Shown here: in pieces, positions 1 through 8,691 of the stretch
Layout of the letters: each line of letters starts with the position of its first letter
How positions within the stretch are numbered: the stretch's first letter is position 1
Assembly (NCBI RefSeq): GCF_000682675.1
Contig: NZ_AWFA01000045.1
Location: forward strand, 1-64,000
Length of the DNA stretch: 64,000 nt
Reading direction: 5' to 3'
Source: Hyphomonas pacifica
GTDB taxonomy: Bacteria > Pseudomonadota > Alphaproteobacteria > Caulobacterales > Hyphomonadaceae
Translations under genes and position numbers: made by a program
The notes under the pieces: generated by a model
Seen by the model: the letters and a program-made list of their open reading frames with translations, nothing else
The model's database searches: none
What the model was told of the DNA's origin: nothing

Positions 1-34
1 CGCCTTCACGGGCGTCGCATGTGCAGCTGGATTC

Positions 35-1162
35 CTAATCCAGCTCCGGTTCCATCTTCTCTTCTGCCAGATAATCGGTTGAGCGCATTTCGTGCAGGCG
101 GCTGACTGTGCGTTCAAACTCGAACGCCCCGTCGCCTTCCGGATAGAGCGCCTCCGGTTCAGCCGCGGCGCTCGCCACCAATTTGACTTTGGCCTCATAC
201 AGCGCGTCGATCAGCGCCACGAAGCGGGCGGCTTCATTGCGATTTTCCGGCCCAAGCGTCGGAATGCCGGACAGGATCGCCGTGTGGAAATGCGCCGCAA
301 TCGCCAGATAATCGCGTGAGCCGAGCGGACGCGCGCACACTTCTTCAAACGTAAACCGCGCCACACCGGCGGCTTCTCTGTGCACCTCCAGCTTCCGACC
401 CTTCACTGTCAGCGTGCAATGCTGCGGCTCTGCGCCAGAAGTCAGCCGGTCCCACGCCCGGTCCAGACCAGCCTCGGCCTCATCCCCCAGCGGAGCATAC
501 CAGACCGGGGCCTCGATCAGGCGATCGAGGCGGTAGTCGCGTTCGGAGGCCAACTCCATCACCTGGCAATGATCTTTCAGATGCTGAATGAAGGGTAGGA
601 AAAGAGGGCGGTTGATGCCATCCTTATAGAGATCATCAGGATGACGGTTTGAGGTTGCCACCACCGTTACGCTCTGCGCGAATAGTTCATCGAACAGGCG
701 CGCCAGCACCATCGCATCGGCAATCTGCGTCACCTGGAATTCATCAAAGCAGAGCAGGTTCGCGCGTGAGGCGATCTGTTTCGCCACTGGGGGGATCGGG
801 TCATCGCCCGCGCCCTTGACGCGCCACTCGGATCGCTTGCGTTCGCTGCCCGACAGCTTTCGCCATTCATCCAGCAGGTCGTGAACCTCTGCCATGAATT
901 CATGGAAGTGCACCCGGCGACGCGCTTCAATCGGCGCGTTTTCGAAGAACAGATCCATTAGCATGGATTTGCCCCGGCCGACCCCACCCCAGAGGTACAG
1001 TCCCGTTACGGGCTTTGGCTTGGAGAACCAGCCGCCCTTCGGTTTGTTGGCCAGGCGCCGGGCCAGATCGTCAAGCGCAACGGCAGCTTTTTCCTGTACA
1101 GGGTCAGGGGAGAGCTGACCGCTCTCGACCCGCGCCTGATAGCGGTCGATGACAAATCCCAT
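35..1162 (-). CDS. zapE: Cell division protein ZapE / AFG1-like P-loop ATPase
   Basis: A 375-residue AFG1/ZapE family ATPase. The Walker A motif GGVGRGKS lies at about residues 59-66 and the Walker B motif LCFDE at 137-141, followed by the FQVTQIADA stretch typical of the family. In E. coli ZapE associates with the Z-ring and the mitochondrial relatives act in membrane protein quality control; the role here is inferred from family. Length is normal for the family. The start (ATG) has only a weak upstream purine stretch. The gene stands alone on the minus strand, downstream of a secreted hypothetical protein. No odd features. Confidence 0.9.
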   Translation of the reverse strand: MGFVIDRYQARVESGQLSPDPVQEKAAVALDDLARRLANKPKGGWFSKPKPVTGLYLWGGVGRGKSMLMDLFFENAPIEARRRVHFHEFMAEVHDLLDEWRKLSGSERKRSEWRVKGAGDDPIPPVAKQIASRANLLCFDEFQVTQIADAMVLARLFDELFAQSVTVVATSNRHPDDLYKDGINRPLFLPFIQHLKDHCQVMELASERDYRLDRLIEAPVWYAPLGDEAEAGLDRAWDRLTSGAEPQHCTLTVKGRKLEVHREAAGVARFTFEEVCARPLGSRDYLAIAAHFHTAILSGIPTLGPENRNEAARFVALIDALYEAKVKLVASAAAEPEALYPEGDGAFEFERTVSRLHEMRSTDYLAEEKMEPELD

Positions 1163-1213
1163 CAGCGCCGATCCGGGCTGGTGGGGAAGGGGAGGTATGA
1201 TCCGTTCACGAAA

Positions 1214-2038
1214 TTATGGGTCCATCAACTCGGTTATGGGGACGTTCTCAAGTATGTTGATCGTCAGGTTCTGAGAACGCAAAATGTCTGCTAGTTCTTC
1301 ATCAGTAGGGTTGCTTTGAAAGGCGCTGTCAAAGGCCTGCAGCGCACGGTTCGCGGCCATCATCTTCTCGTCTTCGAGAATGTCCAGTTGCTCGTCTTCA
1401 GGTAGGCTGTCCCAGTCCTTTTCGGTCTGTGCGAAAGATGCGCCAACCATGCCCAGCGCGGTCATCCGGACAGAGCCTTCCATCATGTAGCCCATGGTCA
1501 TGCCGGCATCTCCGGCCTTGCCGAACAGGCTTGCCGCCAGGGACTGGCGCTCATAGTCGGTTTGCGGGGGCCGGGTGTCTTCTGGGCCCAGCACCTGGCT
1601 GAAGAAATCCTGCTCGTACTCCGGGGCCAGGCAGCCCTGCAGCAGGCATTCGGCGGTATTGTAATAGCCAAACGGGTTGCCCCAGCGGGCCGCCAGAACA
1701 TAGAAGGCCACGCCGCGCGGCTGTCCTTCCTCACCGCCATAATTCTGTTTCTGATACAGCCAGCCCAGATTGCTGGCCGCCTGAGCTGCCCGCAGCTGCA
1801 TCTCGCTGCCTTCTGTGCAGTCCTTGTTATCGTAGCAGATCTCAACCCATTCGATCATCTGATCGAGCGCCGTCTCATCGCCGGCTGCGGCGCGGTCGCT
1901 CAGCGGATTGATCTCTGCGCGCAGGGCCTGCAACTGGTCGCTATAGGTGTCGGCGTCTGCCGTCATCAGGCCCGGCAGGCCAAGGGCGGCAAGCCCCAAC
2001 ACAAGGGGGCGCGCGGCCCGGGCAGTCAGTGTCATCAT
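1214..2038 (-). CDS. Secreted protein of unknown function with Sel1-like segment
   Basis: A 274-residue protein with an N-terminal signal sequence: a basic start followed by the hydrophobic stretch LVLGLAALGLPGLMTADA. The middle region (ASNLGWLYQKQNYGG and AFYVLAARWGNPFGYYNTA) resembles degenerate Sel1/TPR-type helical repeats, so a periplasmic scaffold or interaction role is possible but not shown. Two adjacent ATG codons follow a good ribosome site (GAGGAGGG), so the start is either 2038 or 2035. I do not recognise a named family. The neighbouring rhomboid protease gene is on the same strand just upstream. Confidence 0.65.
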   Translation of the reverse strand: MMTLTARAARPLVLGLAALGLPGLMTADADTYSDQLQALRAEINPLSDRAAAGDETALDQMIEWVEICYDNKDCTEGSEMQLRAAQAASNLGWLYQKQNYGGEEGQPRGVAFYVLAARWGNPFGYYNTAECLLQGCLAPEYEQDFFSQVLGPEDTRPPQTDYERQSLAASLFGKAGDAGMTMGYMMEGSVRMTALGMVGASFAQTEKDWDSLPEDEQLDILEDEKMMAANRALQAFDSAFQSNPTDEELADILRSQNLTINILENVPITELMDP

Positions 2039-2073
2039 CAGGCTCCCTCCTCATAGGGGTGGACGATTCGGCG

Positions 2074-2676
2074 CTAACCCAGCCTTTCGGCAATCTGGCG
2101 CATCAGGCTGGTCCAGGCTCCCGGCACCAGAATCAGGGTCAGCACACCGCCCGCCAGAGCGCCGCCAAGGTGGGCTCCATGTGCAATCATCGTATTCTCC
2201 CGGCGGGACAGAACAAAGCTGATCGTAATGAAAAGGACCGCGGCCACAATCGCCCACATCGGAATGATGAAGAACACGCCCAGCAGGGCAAAGGGTGCCA
2301 GCACGCTGAAAGACAGGATCACCCCGGAAGTTGCCCCGGAGGCACCGACGGCGCGATAGTCCGGCTTGTTCAGATTGTCGATATATTCCCAGATATTGCC
2401 GGCCAGAAGAGAGCCGAAATAAATCATCAGGAAGATACTTGCCCCCAGCGCGCGTTCCAGATGGCGGCCGAATTCCCACAGCACATACATGTTGATCAGC
2501 AGGTGCGTCGCGTTCACGTGCAGGAAGGCAGACGTCACGAACCGCCAGTATTGCTTGTTCTGCCGGATCGGCGCGATCCAGAAATTGTTCTCTTCAAAGA
2601 AGTCGCGGTTCGACAGGCCAATCATGCTGACCAGAACATTCGCGGCGATCAAGCTCAGCGTTACGGGAAATTCCAT
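2074..2676 (-). CDS. Rhomboid family intramembrane serine protease
   Basis: A 200-residue polytopic membrane protein with the rhomboid core. The HxxxxHLxxN element (His53, His58, Asn62) is in one membrane segment, the catalytic serine motif GASGATSG (Ser113) in the next, and the catalytic histidine motif AHGAHLGG (His169) in the last. It would cleave substrates within or near membrane helices in the inner membrane; the substrate is unknown. The compact size suggests a six-segment prokaryotic form without extra domains. The start is preceded by AGAAGGG at about 10 nt. An intrinsic terminator separates it from the receiver gene upstream. Confidence 0.9.
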   Translation of the reverse strand: MEFPVTLSLIAANVLVSMIGLSNRDFFEENNFWIAPIRQNKQYWRFVTSAFLHVNATHLLINMYVLWEFGRHLERALGASIFLMIYFGSLLAGNIWEYIDNLNKPDYRAVGASGATSGVILSFSVLAPFALLGVFFIIPMWAIVAAVLFITISFVLSRRENTMIAHGAHLGGALAGGVLTLILVPGAWTSLMRQIAERLG

Positions 2677-2707
2677 CGGCAGCAGACCCTTCTGGTATCT
2701 CGTCCAG

Positions 2708-2741
2708 CAAAAAGCCGCCCGGACGTTTCTCTGGGCGGCTT
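2708..2741 (-). terminator. Intrinsic terminator after the receiver-domain gene
   Basis: A 9-bp perfect stem (AAGCCGCCC / GGGCGGCTT, arms 2712-2720 and 2733-2741) is followed on the minus strand by a T-run (2709-2713). It lies between the end of the receiver gene and the start of the rhomboid gene, so it ends receiver-gene transcription. Confidence 0.75.
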
Positions 2742-2791
2742 AGCAAGGAGCAGGGGCGCCCGGCAAGCGCTGCCCTGAGTGTGGGGTCGGA

Positions 2792-3226
2792 TCATGCGGC
2801 CTTAATGGCAGCGGCTTCGACACCCGGCATCAGGTCCATCAGGAAGTCTTCAAAGGCGTCAGGGCGCTGGATGAAGCGATTGAACGGCAGGTTTGCCTTG
2901 AAGACGGCTTCCGGGTGAATGTTGGCGCCGCAACGCAAAGCAGACTCGACGGCCTGGTCGCGCACATCCATGGAAGAGACAACGGCGATACGGTATTTGC
3001 CCATATTGGCAATACGCGCGATCGTCATATCCGGGTCGAAGGAGTCCGGCAGGCCCAGATCCAGAACGACAAGATCAAAACGCTCCAGACGCAGGCGGGA
3101 TTCGGCAGCCATCAGGGTTGGCGCCATCACAAGGTCAATCTGCACACGAGAGCGCGCGGCCTTGTCAGCGGCAATCGCCAGCATGTCTCTCACCGGCTCG
3201 TGATCTTCAACCCAAAGAACTTTCAT
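2792..3226 (-). CDS. Single-domain response regulator (receiver only)
   Basis: A 144-residue protein consisting of one receiver (REC) domain. An acidic pair sits at Glu7-Asp8, the phospho-acceptor Asp56 is in VVLDLGLP, and a C-terminal lysine follows in the PEAVFKAN segment. There is no output domain, so it probably acts through protein-protein contact or as a phosphate sink, like CheY or DivK-type proteins. It has a clear ribosome site (AGGA, 8 nt from the ATG) and its own terminator. No kinase gene is adjacent, so its partner cannot be named from context. Confidence 0.85.
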   Translation of the reverse strand: MKVLWVEDHEPVRDMLAIAADKAARSRVQIDLVMAPTLMAAESRLRLERFDLVVLDLGLPDSFDPDMTIARIANMGKYRIAVVSSMDVRDQAVESALRCGANIHPEAVFKANLPFNRFIQRPDAFEDFLMDLMPGVEAAAIKAA

Positions 3227-3467
3227 CTACGCTCATCCTGATTAATTAGCCTTGGAAGGAAAGGCTTAAGCCAACCCCGTCTTGTGGTTTACCTTGCCAC
3301 GGGGCTCTTACGTCTTAGTAAATCGAAGCTTTCCGAAGTGTTTATATTTCAACAGATTGCAGGCCCAGCGCTCTTTTCTGTCGCCTCCACAATACTGACT
3401 TTCTCCTTTGTAGGATCGTCCGGTATCCCTATGTTCCTAAAGGGGAGAACGGAGTGGCAGAGCCGCC

Positions 3468-4373
3468 ATGACTGACGAAAGCCTGGCCCGAAAAGACGCC
3501 TCAGCACAGGCATCAGCTTTTCTGGTTGCTGATGAAAAAAATAATGATCAGCACATTGTTGATGTGCTGATTGAGGAGCGTTGTCCGAATTTGCGGGCCA
3601 ACTGGTCATGGCCTCTCGTGCGACCGGTGCTCTACAAAATGCTTGGATATCGCAAGGCGCGGGAGATGGCGGACGAGATTGTCCAGCTGAATGGCCGCGA
3701 CTCGTTTGACCTGCTCTCCCGTCATCTCGATTTCCAGCTGGAGGTGGAGGGGATTGAGCGCATGCCGCGGGATGGCCGGTTGATCATTGCCGCGAACCAT
3801 CCGACAGGCCTTGCCGATGGTGTGGCCGTCTGGGACCTGCTGAAGCGCGTGCGTGATGACATCATCTTTTTCGCCAATGCCGATGCCGTGCGCGTCAATC
3901 CGCGCTTCCAGGATGTCATCATCCCGGTCGAATGGGTGGCAGACAAGCGCACTCCAGCCAAGACGCGGGAGACGCTGAGGCGGGCAGGGGAGGCTTTCGC
4001 TCAAGAGAAGTGCGTCGTCATCTTCCCGTCCGGTCGGCTGGCCCGGAAAGAGGATGGCCGTCTGATTGAGAAGGACTGGTTCTCCACCGTGGTCGGTCTC
4101 GCCCGGAAACAGAATGCGCCGATCCTGCCACTCAATCTCGATGCCTGGAATTCCTGGCTGTTCTACACCCTGTCTGACGTTAGCGGAGAGCTGCGCGACA
4201 TTACCCTGTTCCATGAGTTGCTGAACAAGCGTGGTGCCAATGTGCGCATGACCTTCGGCCAGATCATTCCGCCGGACCATCTGGAAGGTGATACCAATCA
4301 GCTGACCGAACAGCTGAAAGCCCATGTCGCCTATGAGTTGCTGAAAGACAGCAACGCCGTGTTCAAGCCCTGA
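3468..4373 (+). CDS. Glycerol/phospholipid acyltransferase family protein (PlsC-like)
   Basis: A 301-residue acyltransferase. The catalytic block NHPTGLADG at 110-118 has the spacing seen in the hemolysin/OlsA-like branch of the PlsC superfamily. A later FPSGR block corresponds to the conserved substrate-binding motif. These enzymes transfer acyl chains from acyl-ACP or acyl-CoA to glycerophosphate or ornithine-type lipid acceptors at the inner membrane; the acceptor cannot be chosen here. The gene is monocistronic, about 60 bp before the SRAP-like gene, with a purine-rich but distant ribosome site (GGGGAGAACGGAG). Confidence 0.8.
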   Translation: MTDESLARKDASAQASAFLVADEKNNDQHIVDVLIEERCPNLRANWSWPLVRPVLYKMLGYRKAREMADEIVQLNGRDSFDLLSRHLDFQLEVEGIERMPRDGRLIIAANHPTGLADGVAVWDLLKRVRDDIIFFANADAVRVNPRFQDVIIPVEWVADKRTPAKTRETLRRAGEAFAQEKCVVIFPSGRLARKEDGRLIEKDWFSTVVGLARKQNAPILPLNLDAWNSWLFYTLSDVSGELRDITLFHELLNKRGANVRMTFGQIIPPDHLEGDTNQLTEQLKAHVAYELLKDSNAVFKP

Positions 4374-4432
4374 CGCCGCAGGGCTGTCGCGCCATCTAGG
4401 CAGGCTGCGCGACGCTCGTTAAGGGAAGGGGC

Positions 4433-5122
4433 ATGGCGGGCCGTTTCTTCAGACAGGATATTTCGTGGCAGGACTATCGCGAGGCCACCGGCCTTGTGCC
4501 CCCGCCGGGCATTGAGGCCCCAGAACCTGCCTTCAACATCGCGCCCAGCCAGTTCGTGCCGATTATCCGCATGGCGCCGGAGGGGGAATATGTGCCGCGC
4601 GGCACGGTGCAGCTCGCGCCTGCCATGTGGGGGCTGATCCCCAGCTGGTGGAACAAGGCCCTCAGCGAGAAGAAATTCTCCACCCATATGGCCAAATGCG
4701 AGGAGCTGGAATTTTCCAATACCTTCCGCGGGCCGTTCCGCCATCATCGCTGCCTGATTCCGGCCAGCGGCTATTATGCCTGGGTCGGCCCGCAGGGGCA
4801 TCGCAAGCCCTATGCGGTGGGCCTGACCGAGCGGCGCTGGTTCTGCTTTGCGGGCCTGTGGAATCGCGCGATGATTGACGGGTCGGAAATCGACACGTTT
4901 ACAATCCTCTCTACACGGCCAAACCGTCTTGTGTCGGACCTGTCCAGCCGCATGCCGGTGATCCTCAAGGCGTCGGACCATAAGCGCTGGATGGATTCCG
5001 ACAATCGCAAAGTGTCGGACTTATACACGCCATATCCAGGCGCCGAGATGGAAATATGGCCCGTCAGCCCCGCCGTGGGGAATGTCTACAATCAGGGCGA
5101 AGGCCTGATCCACCGCGCCTAA
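4433..5122 (+). CDS. SRAP (HMCES/YedK-like) fold protein lacking catalytic residues
   Basis: A 229-residue protein that aligns end to end with the SOS-response-associated peptidase (SRAP) family, which crosslinks abasic sites in single-stranded DNA through Cys2. Family blocks are present: MAGRF at the start, AMWGLIPSWW at 64-73, RCLIPASGYYAW at 106-117 and SRMPVIL at 172-178. Every catalytic position appears substituted. Cys2 is Ala2 (the ATG directly follows the ribosome site AAGGGAAGGGGC). The NAR motif asparagine is replaced within STHMAK (83-88). The active-site Glu of GFYEW is Ala116. The active-site His before RMPVIL is Ser171. It therefore looks like an intact reading frame encoding a pseudoenzyme, perhaps a DNA-binding or regulatory paralogue. 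The fold assignment is firm; the function is unknown. Confidence 0.85.
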   Translation: MAGRFFRQDISWQDYREATGLVPPPGIEAPEPAFNIAPSQFVPIIRMAPEGEYVPRGTVQLAPAMWGLIPSWWNKALSEKKFSTHMAKCEELEFSNTFRGPFRHHRCLIPASGYYAWVGPQGHRKPYAVGLTERRWFCFAGLWNRAMIDGSEIDTFTILSTRPNRLVSDLSSRMPVILKASDHKRWMDSDNRKVSDLYTPYPGAEMEIWPVSPAVGNVYNQGEGLIHRA

Positions 5123-6666
5123 TTCTTCTTCCAGGCGACCTGATAGAGATCAAGTCGGCGATCCTTGAGATTCTGCACTGCGCCTGACTGGCGGGCTGTC
5201 AGAAGGTCAGAGATCGAAAGGTCTGCCAACGCGATGGTTTCCGTGTTCGGCGCTGTGTCTGCGGCGACCCCGTCCCGGGAGAAGGGGAAGTCCGATGGCG
5301 TCAGGATGGCACTTTCCGCATAGTGAATATCCATGTTCTCGACATTTGGCAGGTTTCCGACCACGCCGGACATGGTGACATAGCACTGATTTTCCACCGC
5401 GCGCGCCTGGCAGCAATAGCGTACGCGCAGATAGCCGCGGCGCTCATCAGTGCAGAAGGGCACGAACAGCATCAGCGCGCCCTGGTCGACAAGGTGGCGG
5501 GCGATCTCCGGGAACTCGCTGTCATAGCAGATCATCACGCCGATCGGGCCGCAATCGGTCTGGATCACGGAATTGCCGCGCCCGCCCTGAATGTTCCACC
5601 AATGCCGCTCCGACGGGGTCGGGTGCAGCTTCTGCTGGGTGTGGACAGAGCCGTCGCGCAGGAAGACGTGGCAGACATTCAGGATCTCGCCATTCTCCAT
5701 CTGCTTGGGGTGCGTGCCGCCAATGATGTTGATATTGTAGGAGACTGCCAGCTTCTCCATGAATTCCACAAAGCGCGGCGTATATTCAGACACCTGAGCA
5801 ATCGCATCGACCGGGCCCAGCGGGCGCTCGGCCAGTGACAGCAATTGCAGGGTCAGCATTTCCGGGAATACGACGAAGTCAGACTGATAGTCCGACGCGA
5901 TATCGACCCAGTATTCCAGCTGCCCTTCGAATTCATCAATTGAGGTGATGCGGCGCATCTGCCATTGCACGGTCGCGATGCGCACGCGCTCTGGCAGGGA
6001 GGTGTCGCCAAAACTGGTATTGGTCTTGATCTTTTCCTGCGCCAGCGGGTTCTCCCAGAACATGTGCGTGGCATGTCCCATGGAGTCCGTGTCCTCCGGC
6101 AGGTAATGCTGCAGCACACCCAGCGGCTGGTAGCCCTGGTTCAGCTGGAACGTGATCACCGGATCGCGCAGTTTGGATTCCTGCACGGCCTTCACATAGT
6201 CTTCTGGATTCGGATATTGCTTCGCCCTGCGGGCATAGCCCGGCATGCGACCGGCAAAGACGATGCCTTTCAACTCCAGCCATTGGCAGAGCTCCCGGCG
6301 CGCCTTGTAGAAGCGCTGGCCGATGCGCAGGCGGCGGAAATCCGGGTCCACGGCCACATCCATACCATAGAGGACATCGCCCTCCGGATCGTGCCGCGCA
6401 GCATATCCGCCGCCGGTAATCTGCATCCAGGTGTGCGGCCCGAAGGCGTGCTCGGAGGCGATCATGAAGGTGGCGCAATGGCCTACGATCAGGCCTTCAT
6501 ACTCGGCCACAAACTGGCCGTCCGGAAAGCGATTGATCTGGGCCATCAAATGGTCGCGGGAGTATTCGTCGCCTTGGCCATAGACCTTGGCGGAAAGTTC
6601 CTGAAGGGCGGGGATGTCATCCGGCGTGGCGTTGCGGATGATCAGTTTGGCTTTGCTCGTGCTCAT
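5119..6666 (-). CDS. Fused GNAT acetyltransferase / carbon-nitrogen hydrolase
   Basis: A 515-residue two-domain protein. Residues about 8-170 form a GNAT N-acetyltransferase domain (acetyl-CoA-binding stretch VDPDFRRLRIGQRFY). Residues about 226-500 form a nitrilase-superfamily amidohydrolase with the full catalytic triad: Glu269 (FPEM), Lys346 (QQKLHPTPSE) and Cys380 (VMICYDSEFPE). This fusion is a known arrangement; the substrate is not known, but an amide or amine pathway combining acetylation and hydrolysis is plausible. A TTG start at 6702 is also possible and would overlap the kinase stop, but the ATG at 6666 is preferred. It lies directly downstream of the kinase gene on the same strand. 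Its 3' end overlaps that of the convergent SRAP-like gene by 4 bp. Confidence 0.88.
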   Translation of the reverse strand: MSTSKAKLIIRNATPDDIPALQELSAKVYGQGDEYSRDHLMAQINRFPDGQFVAEYEGLIVGHCATFMIASEHAFGPHTWMQITGGGYAARHDPEGDVLYGMDVAVDPDFRRLRIGQRFYKARRELCQWLELKGIVFAGRMPGYARRAKQYPNPEDYVKAVQESKLRDPVITFQLNQGYQPLGVLQHYLPEDTDSMGHATHMFWENPLAQEKIKTNTSFGDTSLPERVRIATVQWQMRRITSIDEFEGQLEYWVDIASDYQSDFVVFPEMLTLQLLSLAERPLGPVDAIAQVSEYTPRFVEFMEKLAVSYNINIIGGTHPKQMENGEILNVCHVFLRDGSVHTQQKLHPTPSERHWWNIQGGRGNSVIQTDCGPIGVMICYDSEFPEIARHLVDQGALMLFVPFCTDERRGYLRVRYCCQARAVENQCYVTMSGVVGNLPNVENMDIHYAESAILTPSDFPFSRDGVAADTAPNTETIALADLSISDLLTARQSGAVQNLKDRRLDLYQVAWKKN

Positions 6667-6698
6667 AAGGGGAGAAATGCCTCTGGAGGGGTAAAGGT

Positions 6699-8000
6699 TC
6701 AATGGGGCAGGCGCAGGCTAGCCCGCAGGCCGCCCAAGGGGCTGTCACTCAGGCGAAGGTCTCCGCCATGGGCGCGGGCTGTATCGCGCGCCAGCGTCAG
6801 GCCAAGACCGGTGCCGGATGTATTCTGGGTACGGGCTTCGTCAAGGCGCATGAATGGACGAAAAGCCTCTTCCCTGCGGGCGGGCTCAATGCCGGGCCCA
6901 TTATCATCGACATGTATATCGGCGGCGTGGGGCCCATCGACAAGGGTGACGTGGGCCTCGGTGGCAAATTTCATCGCGTTGGAGATCAAATTGGTGACTG
7001 CGCGTTTGATGGCCAGGGGCCGCCCACGCACGCGAATGCTCTGCGGTCCGGTTACCTCTATATGCGGGCCGAAGCCGACCGCGATCTCGCGCACCAGCCT
7101 GGCGAGGTCAAACGTCACCGCCTCGTCGCCTTCCTCGCCGCTTGCGAAGGTGAGGTACTCATCAAGCATCATGGACATATCGTCCAAATCTGACTGAGCG
7201 GCTTTTATGTCTTCGGTCGGCTCCATCATGGCTAGCGCCAGTTTCAGGCGGGTGAGGGGGGTGCGCAGATCGTGGCTGACCCCGGCCAGCATGGCGGTGC
7301 GCTGCTCGGTGAAGGCGGTCAGCCGGTTTTTCATGTCGATCACGGCGCGGGCCGCATCACGCACTTCATTGGCCCCGGAGGGGCGAAAATCCGGCATCTC
7401 GCGGCCCCGGCCAAAGGCGCGCGCGGCTTCTGCCAGACGCAGGATGGAGCGCACCTGCTGGTTCAGGAAGCCGATCGCCAGCGTCACCATGAACAGAGAG
7501 AAGATGATGACCCAGACAATGAAGAAGTGAGACGTGATCGTCAGCACACGTTTGCGCTCGACGACAATCTCTGCCGTGCGCCCCCCGGCGGGGAAACGTA
7601 AATGCAGCATGGAGGTCTGCGGGTCCAGCGCGGTATCGACCGGCACTTCCAGCCGGGTTTCCAGTTCCTCGTCCAGCGTGCGGCTATAGGAGAAGACGTT
7701 GGCATAGGTGCTGCGATTGAAATCATCTTCCTGACTGTCGCAGGTAAAGGTCAGGTCCAGGCCTTTGCTGATCATCTCGCGGTCAAGTCCGGCATCATTG
7801 CCGCCTGCGCAATAGGCCTGCACGAGGCTGGTGTCGCGGGCGATGGACTGGCCCAGCTTGCGGTTCACCTCGGCGATATGGCTGTCATAATAGTACCATG
7901 TCATCAGAGCAAGGATCAGTACGACCGGTGCGATGACCATCAGCATGCTGCGGGCATACAGGCCGCGCGGCGTTATATCTCTGAGGCGGAAGCGCTTCAT
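6699..8000 (-). CDS. Sensor histidine kinase (EnvZ-type)
   Basis: A 433-residue membrane kinase. The first transmembrane segment lies at about 19-35, a periplasmic sensing loop at about 36-155, and the second membrane segment at about 160-178. A HAMP linker follows, then a HisKA domain with His243 in SHDLRTPLTRLKL. The ATPase domain shows the N box NLISNAMKF, G1 DNGPGI and G2 GTGLGL. All catalytic elements are intact. The gene is 7 bp downstream of the OmpR-type regulator gene and is its likely partner. The periplasmic stimulus is unknown. Confidence 0.92.
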   Translation of the reverse strand: MKRFRLRDITPRGLYARSMLMVIAPVVLILALMTWYYYDSHIAEVNRKLGQSIARDTSLVQAYCAGGNDAGLDREMISKGLDLTFTCDSQEDDFNRSTYANVFSYSRTLDEELETRLEVPVDTALDPQTSMLHLRFPAGGRTAEIVVERKRVLTITSHFFIVWVIIFSLFMVTLAIGFLNQQVRSILRLAEAARAFGRGREMPDFRPSGANEVRDAARAVIDMKNRLTAFTEQRTAMLAGVSHDLRTPLTRLKLALAMMEPTEDIKAAQSDLDDMSMMLDEYLTFASGEEGDEAVTFDLARLVREIAVGFGPHIEVTGPQSIRVRGRPLAIKRAVTNLISNAMKFATEAHVTLVDGPHAADIHVDDNGPGIEPARREEAFRPFMRLDEARTQNTSGTGLGLTLARDTARAHGGDLRLSDSPLGGLRASLRLPH

Positions 8001-8007
8001 GCCAGGA

Positions 8008-8691
8008 TCAGTCCGGCATCAGGCGATAGCCGACGCCGCGTACGGTTTGCAGATGGATCGGCTCTTTCGGGTTCGGCTCGATCTTGCGGCGCAGGCGCGT
8101 CACCTGAACGTCAACGGACCGTTCAAGCCCGGCGGAGGTGACCGCTGCCAGTTCTTCCCGGCTGACCGCTTCGCCGGGATGGGCGGCCAGTGCGGTCAGC
8201 AATTGCAGTTCGGCCTCGGTCAGCCGGATGCGCCTGTCGCCCTCGCGAAGTTCGCCGCGCTGGGCGTTGAAGATGATGCCGGACATCTCGACCTCTTCCG
8301 GCGGGGCCTCCGTATGTGTCCGGCGCAGTATGGCGGCGCAGCGCAGGGACAATTCCTCCGGCTCAAAAGGCTTGGCCAGATAATCGTCCGCACCCAGTTT
8401 CAGGCCTTCGATCCGGTCGGTCGTCTGCCCGCGCGCGGTCAGCAGCATGACCGGCGTATCCTTGTTGCGCCCCTCGCGGATCGCCTGCAGCAGGCTCAGG
8501 CCGTCCTCGCCCGGCATCATGATGTCCAGAATGGCCAAGTCAAAGCTCATCGTGTCCATCAGCTTGCGGGCGGTTTCCGCGCCGGGCGCAGACGTGACGC
8601 GATAACCTTCGCGCGTCAGGAAGCGTTTCAGCAGATCGCGGATGCGGTCATCATCATCGACGACGAGAATATGCACGCTGTCTCCGTTCAT
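8008..8691 (-). CDS. OmpR-family response regulator
   Basis: A 227-residue two-domain regulator. The receiver domain has an acidic cluster VDDDD at 11-15 and phospho-acceptor Asp56 (AILDIMMPGEDG). The winged-helix DNA-binding domain ends in RRKIEPNPKEP and VRGVGYRLMPD. It is co-transcribed with the MarR-type gene upstream (4-bp overlap) and the histidine kinase downstream (7-bp gap). The MarR plus OmpR pairing resembles the petP-petR arrangement known in Rhodobacter; that is a resemblance of layout, not proof of orthology. Confidence 0.92.
   Translation of the reverse strand: MNGDSVHILVVDDDDRIRDLLKRFLTREGYRVTSAPGAETARKLMDTMSFDLAILDIMMPGEDGLSLLQAIREGRNKDTPVMLLTARGQTTDRIEGLKLGADDYLAKPFEPEELSLRCAAILRRTHTEAPPEEVEMSGIIFNAQRGELREGDRRIRLTEAELQLLTALAAHPGEAVSREELAAVTSAGLERSVDVQVTRLRRKIEPNPKEPIHLQTVRGVGYRLMPD

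Noticed and set aside
5965-7197. 410-residue plus-strand frame opposite the GNAT-nitrilase and kinase genes
   Set aside because: It is antisense to two genes with intact catalytic motifs and shows no domain of its own.
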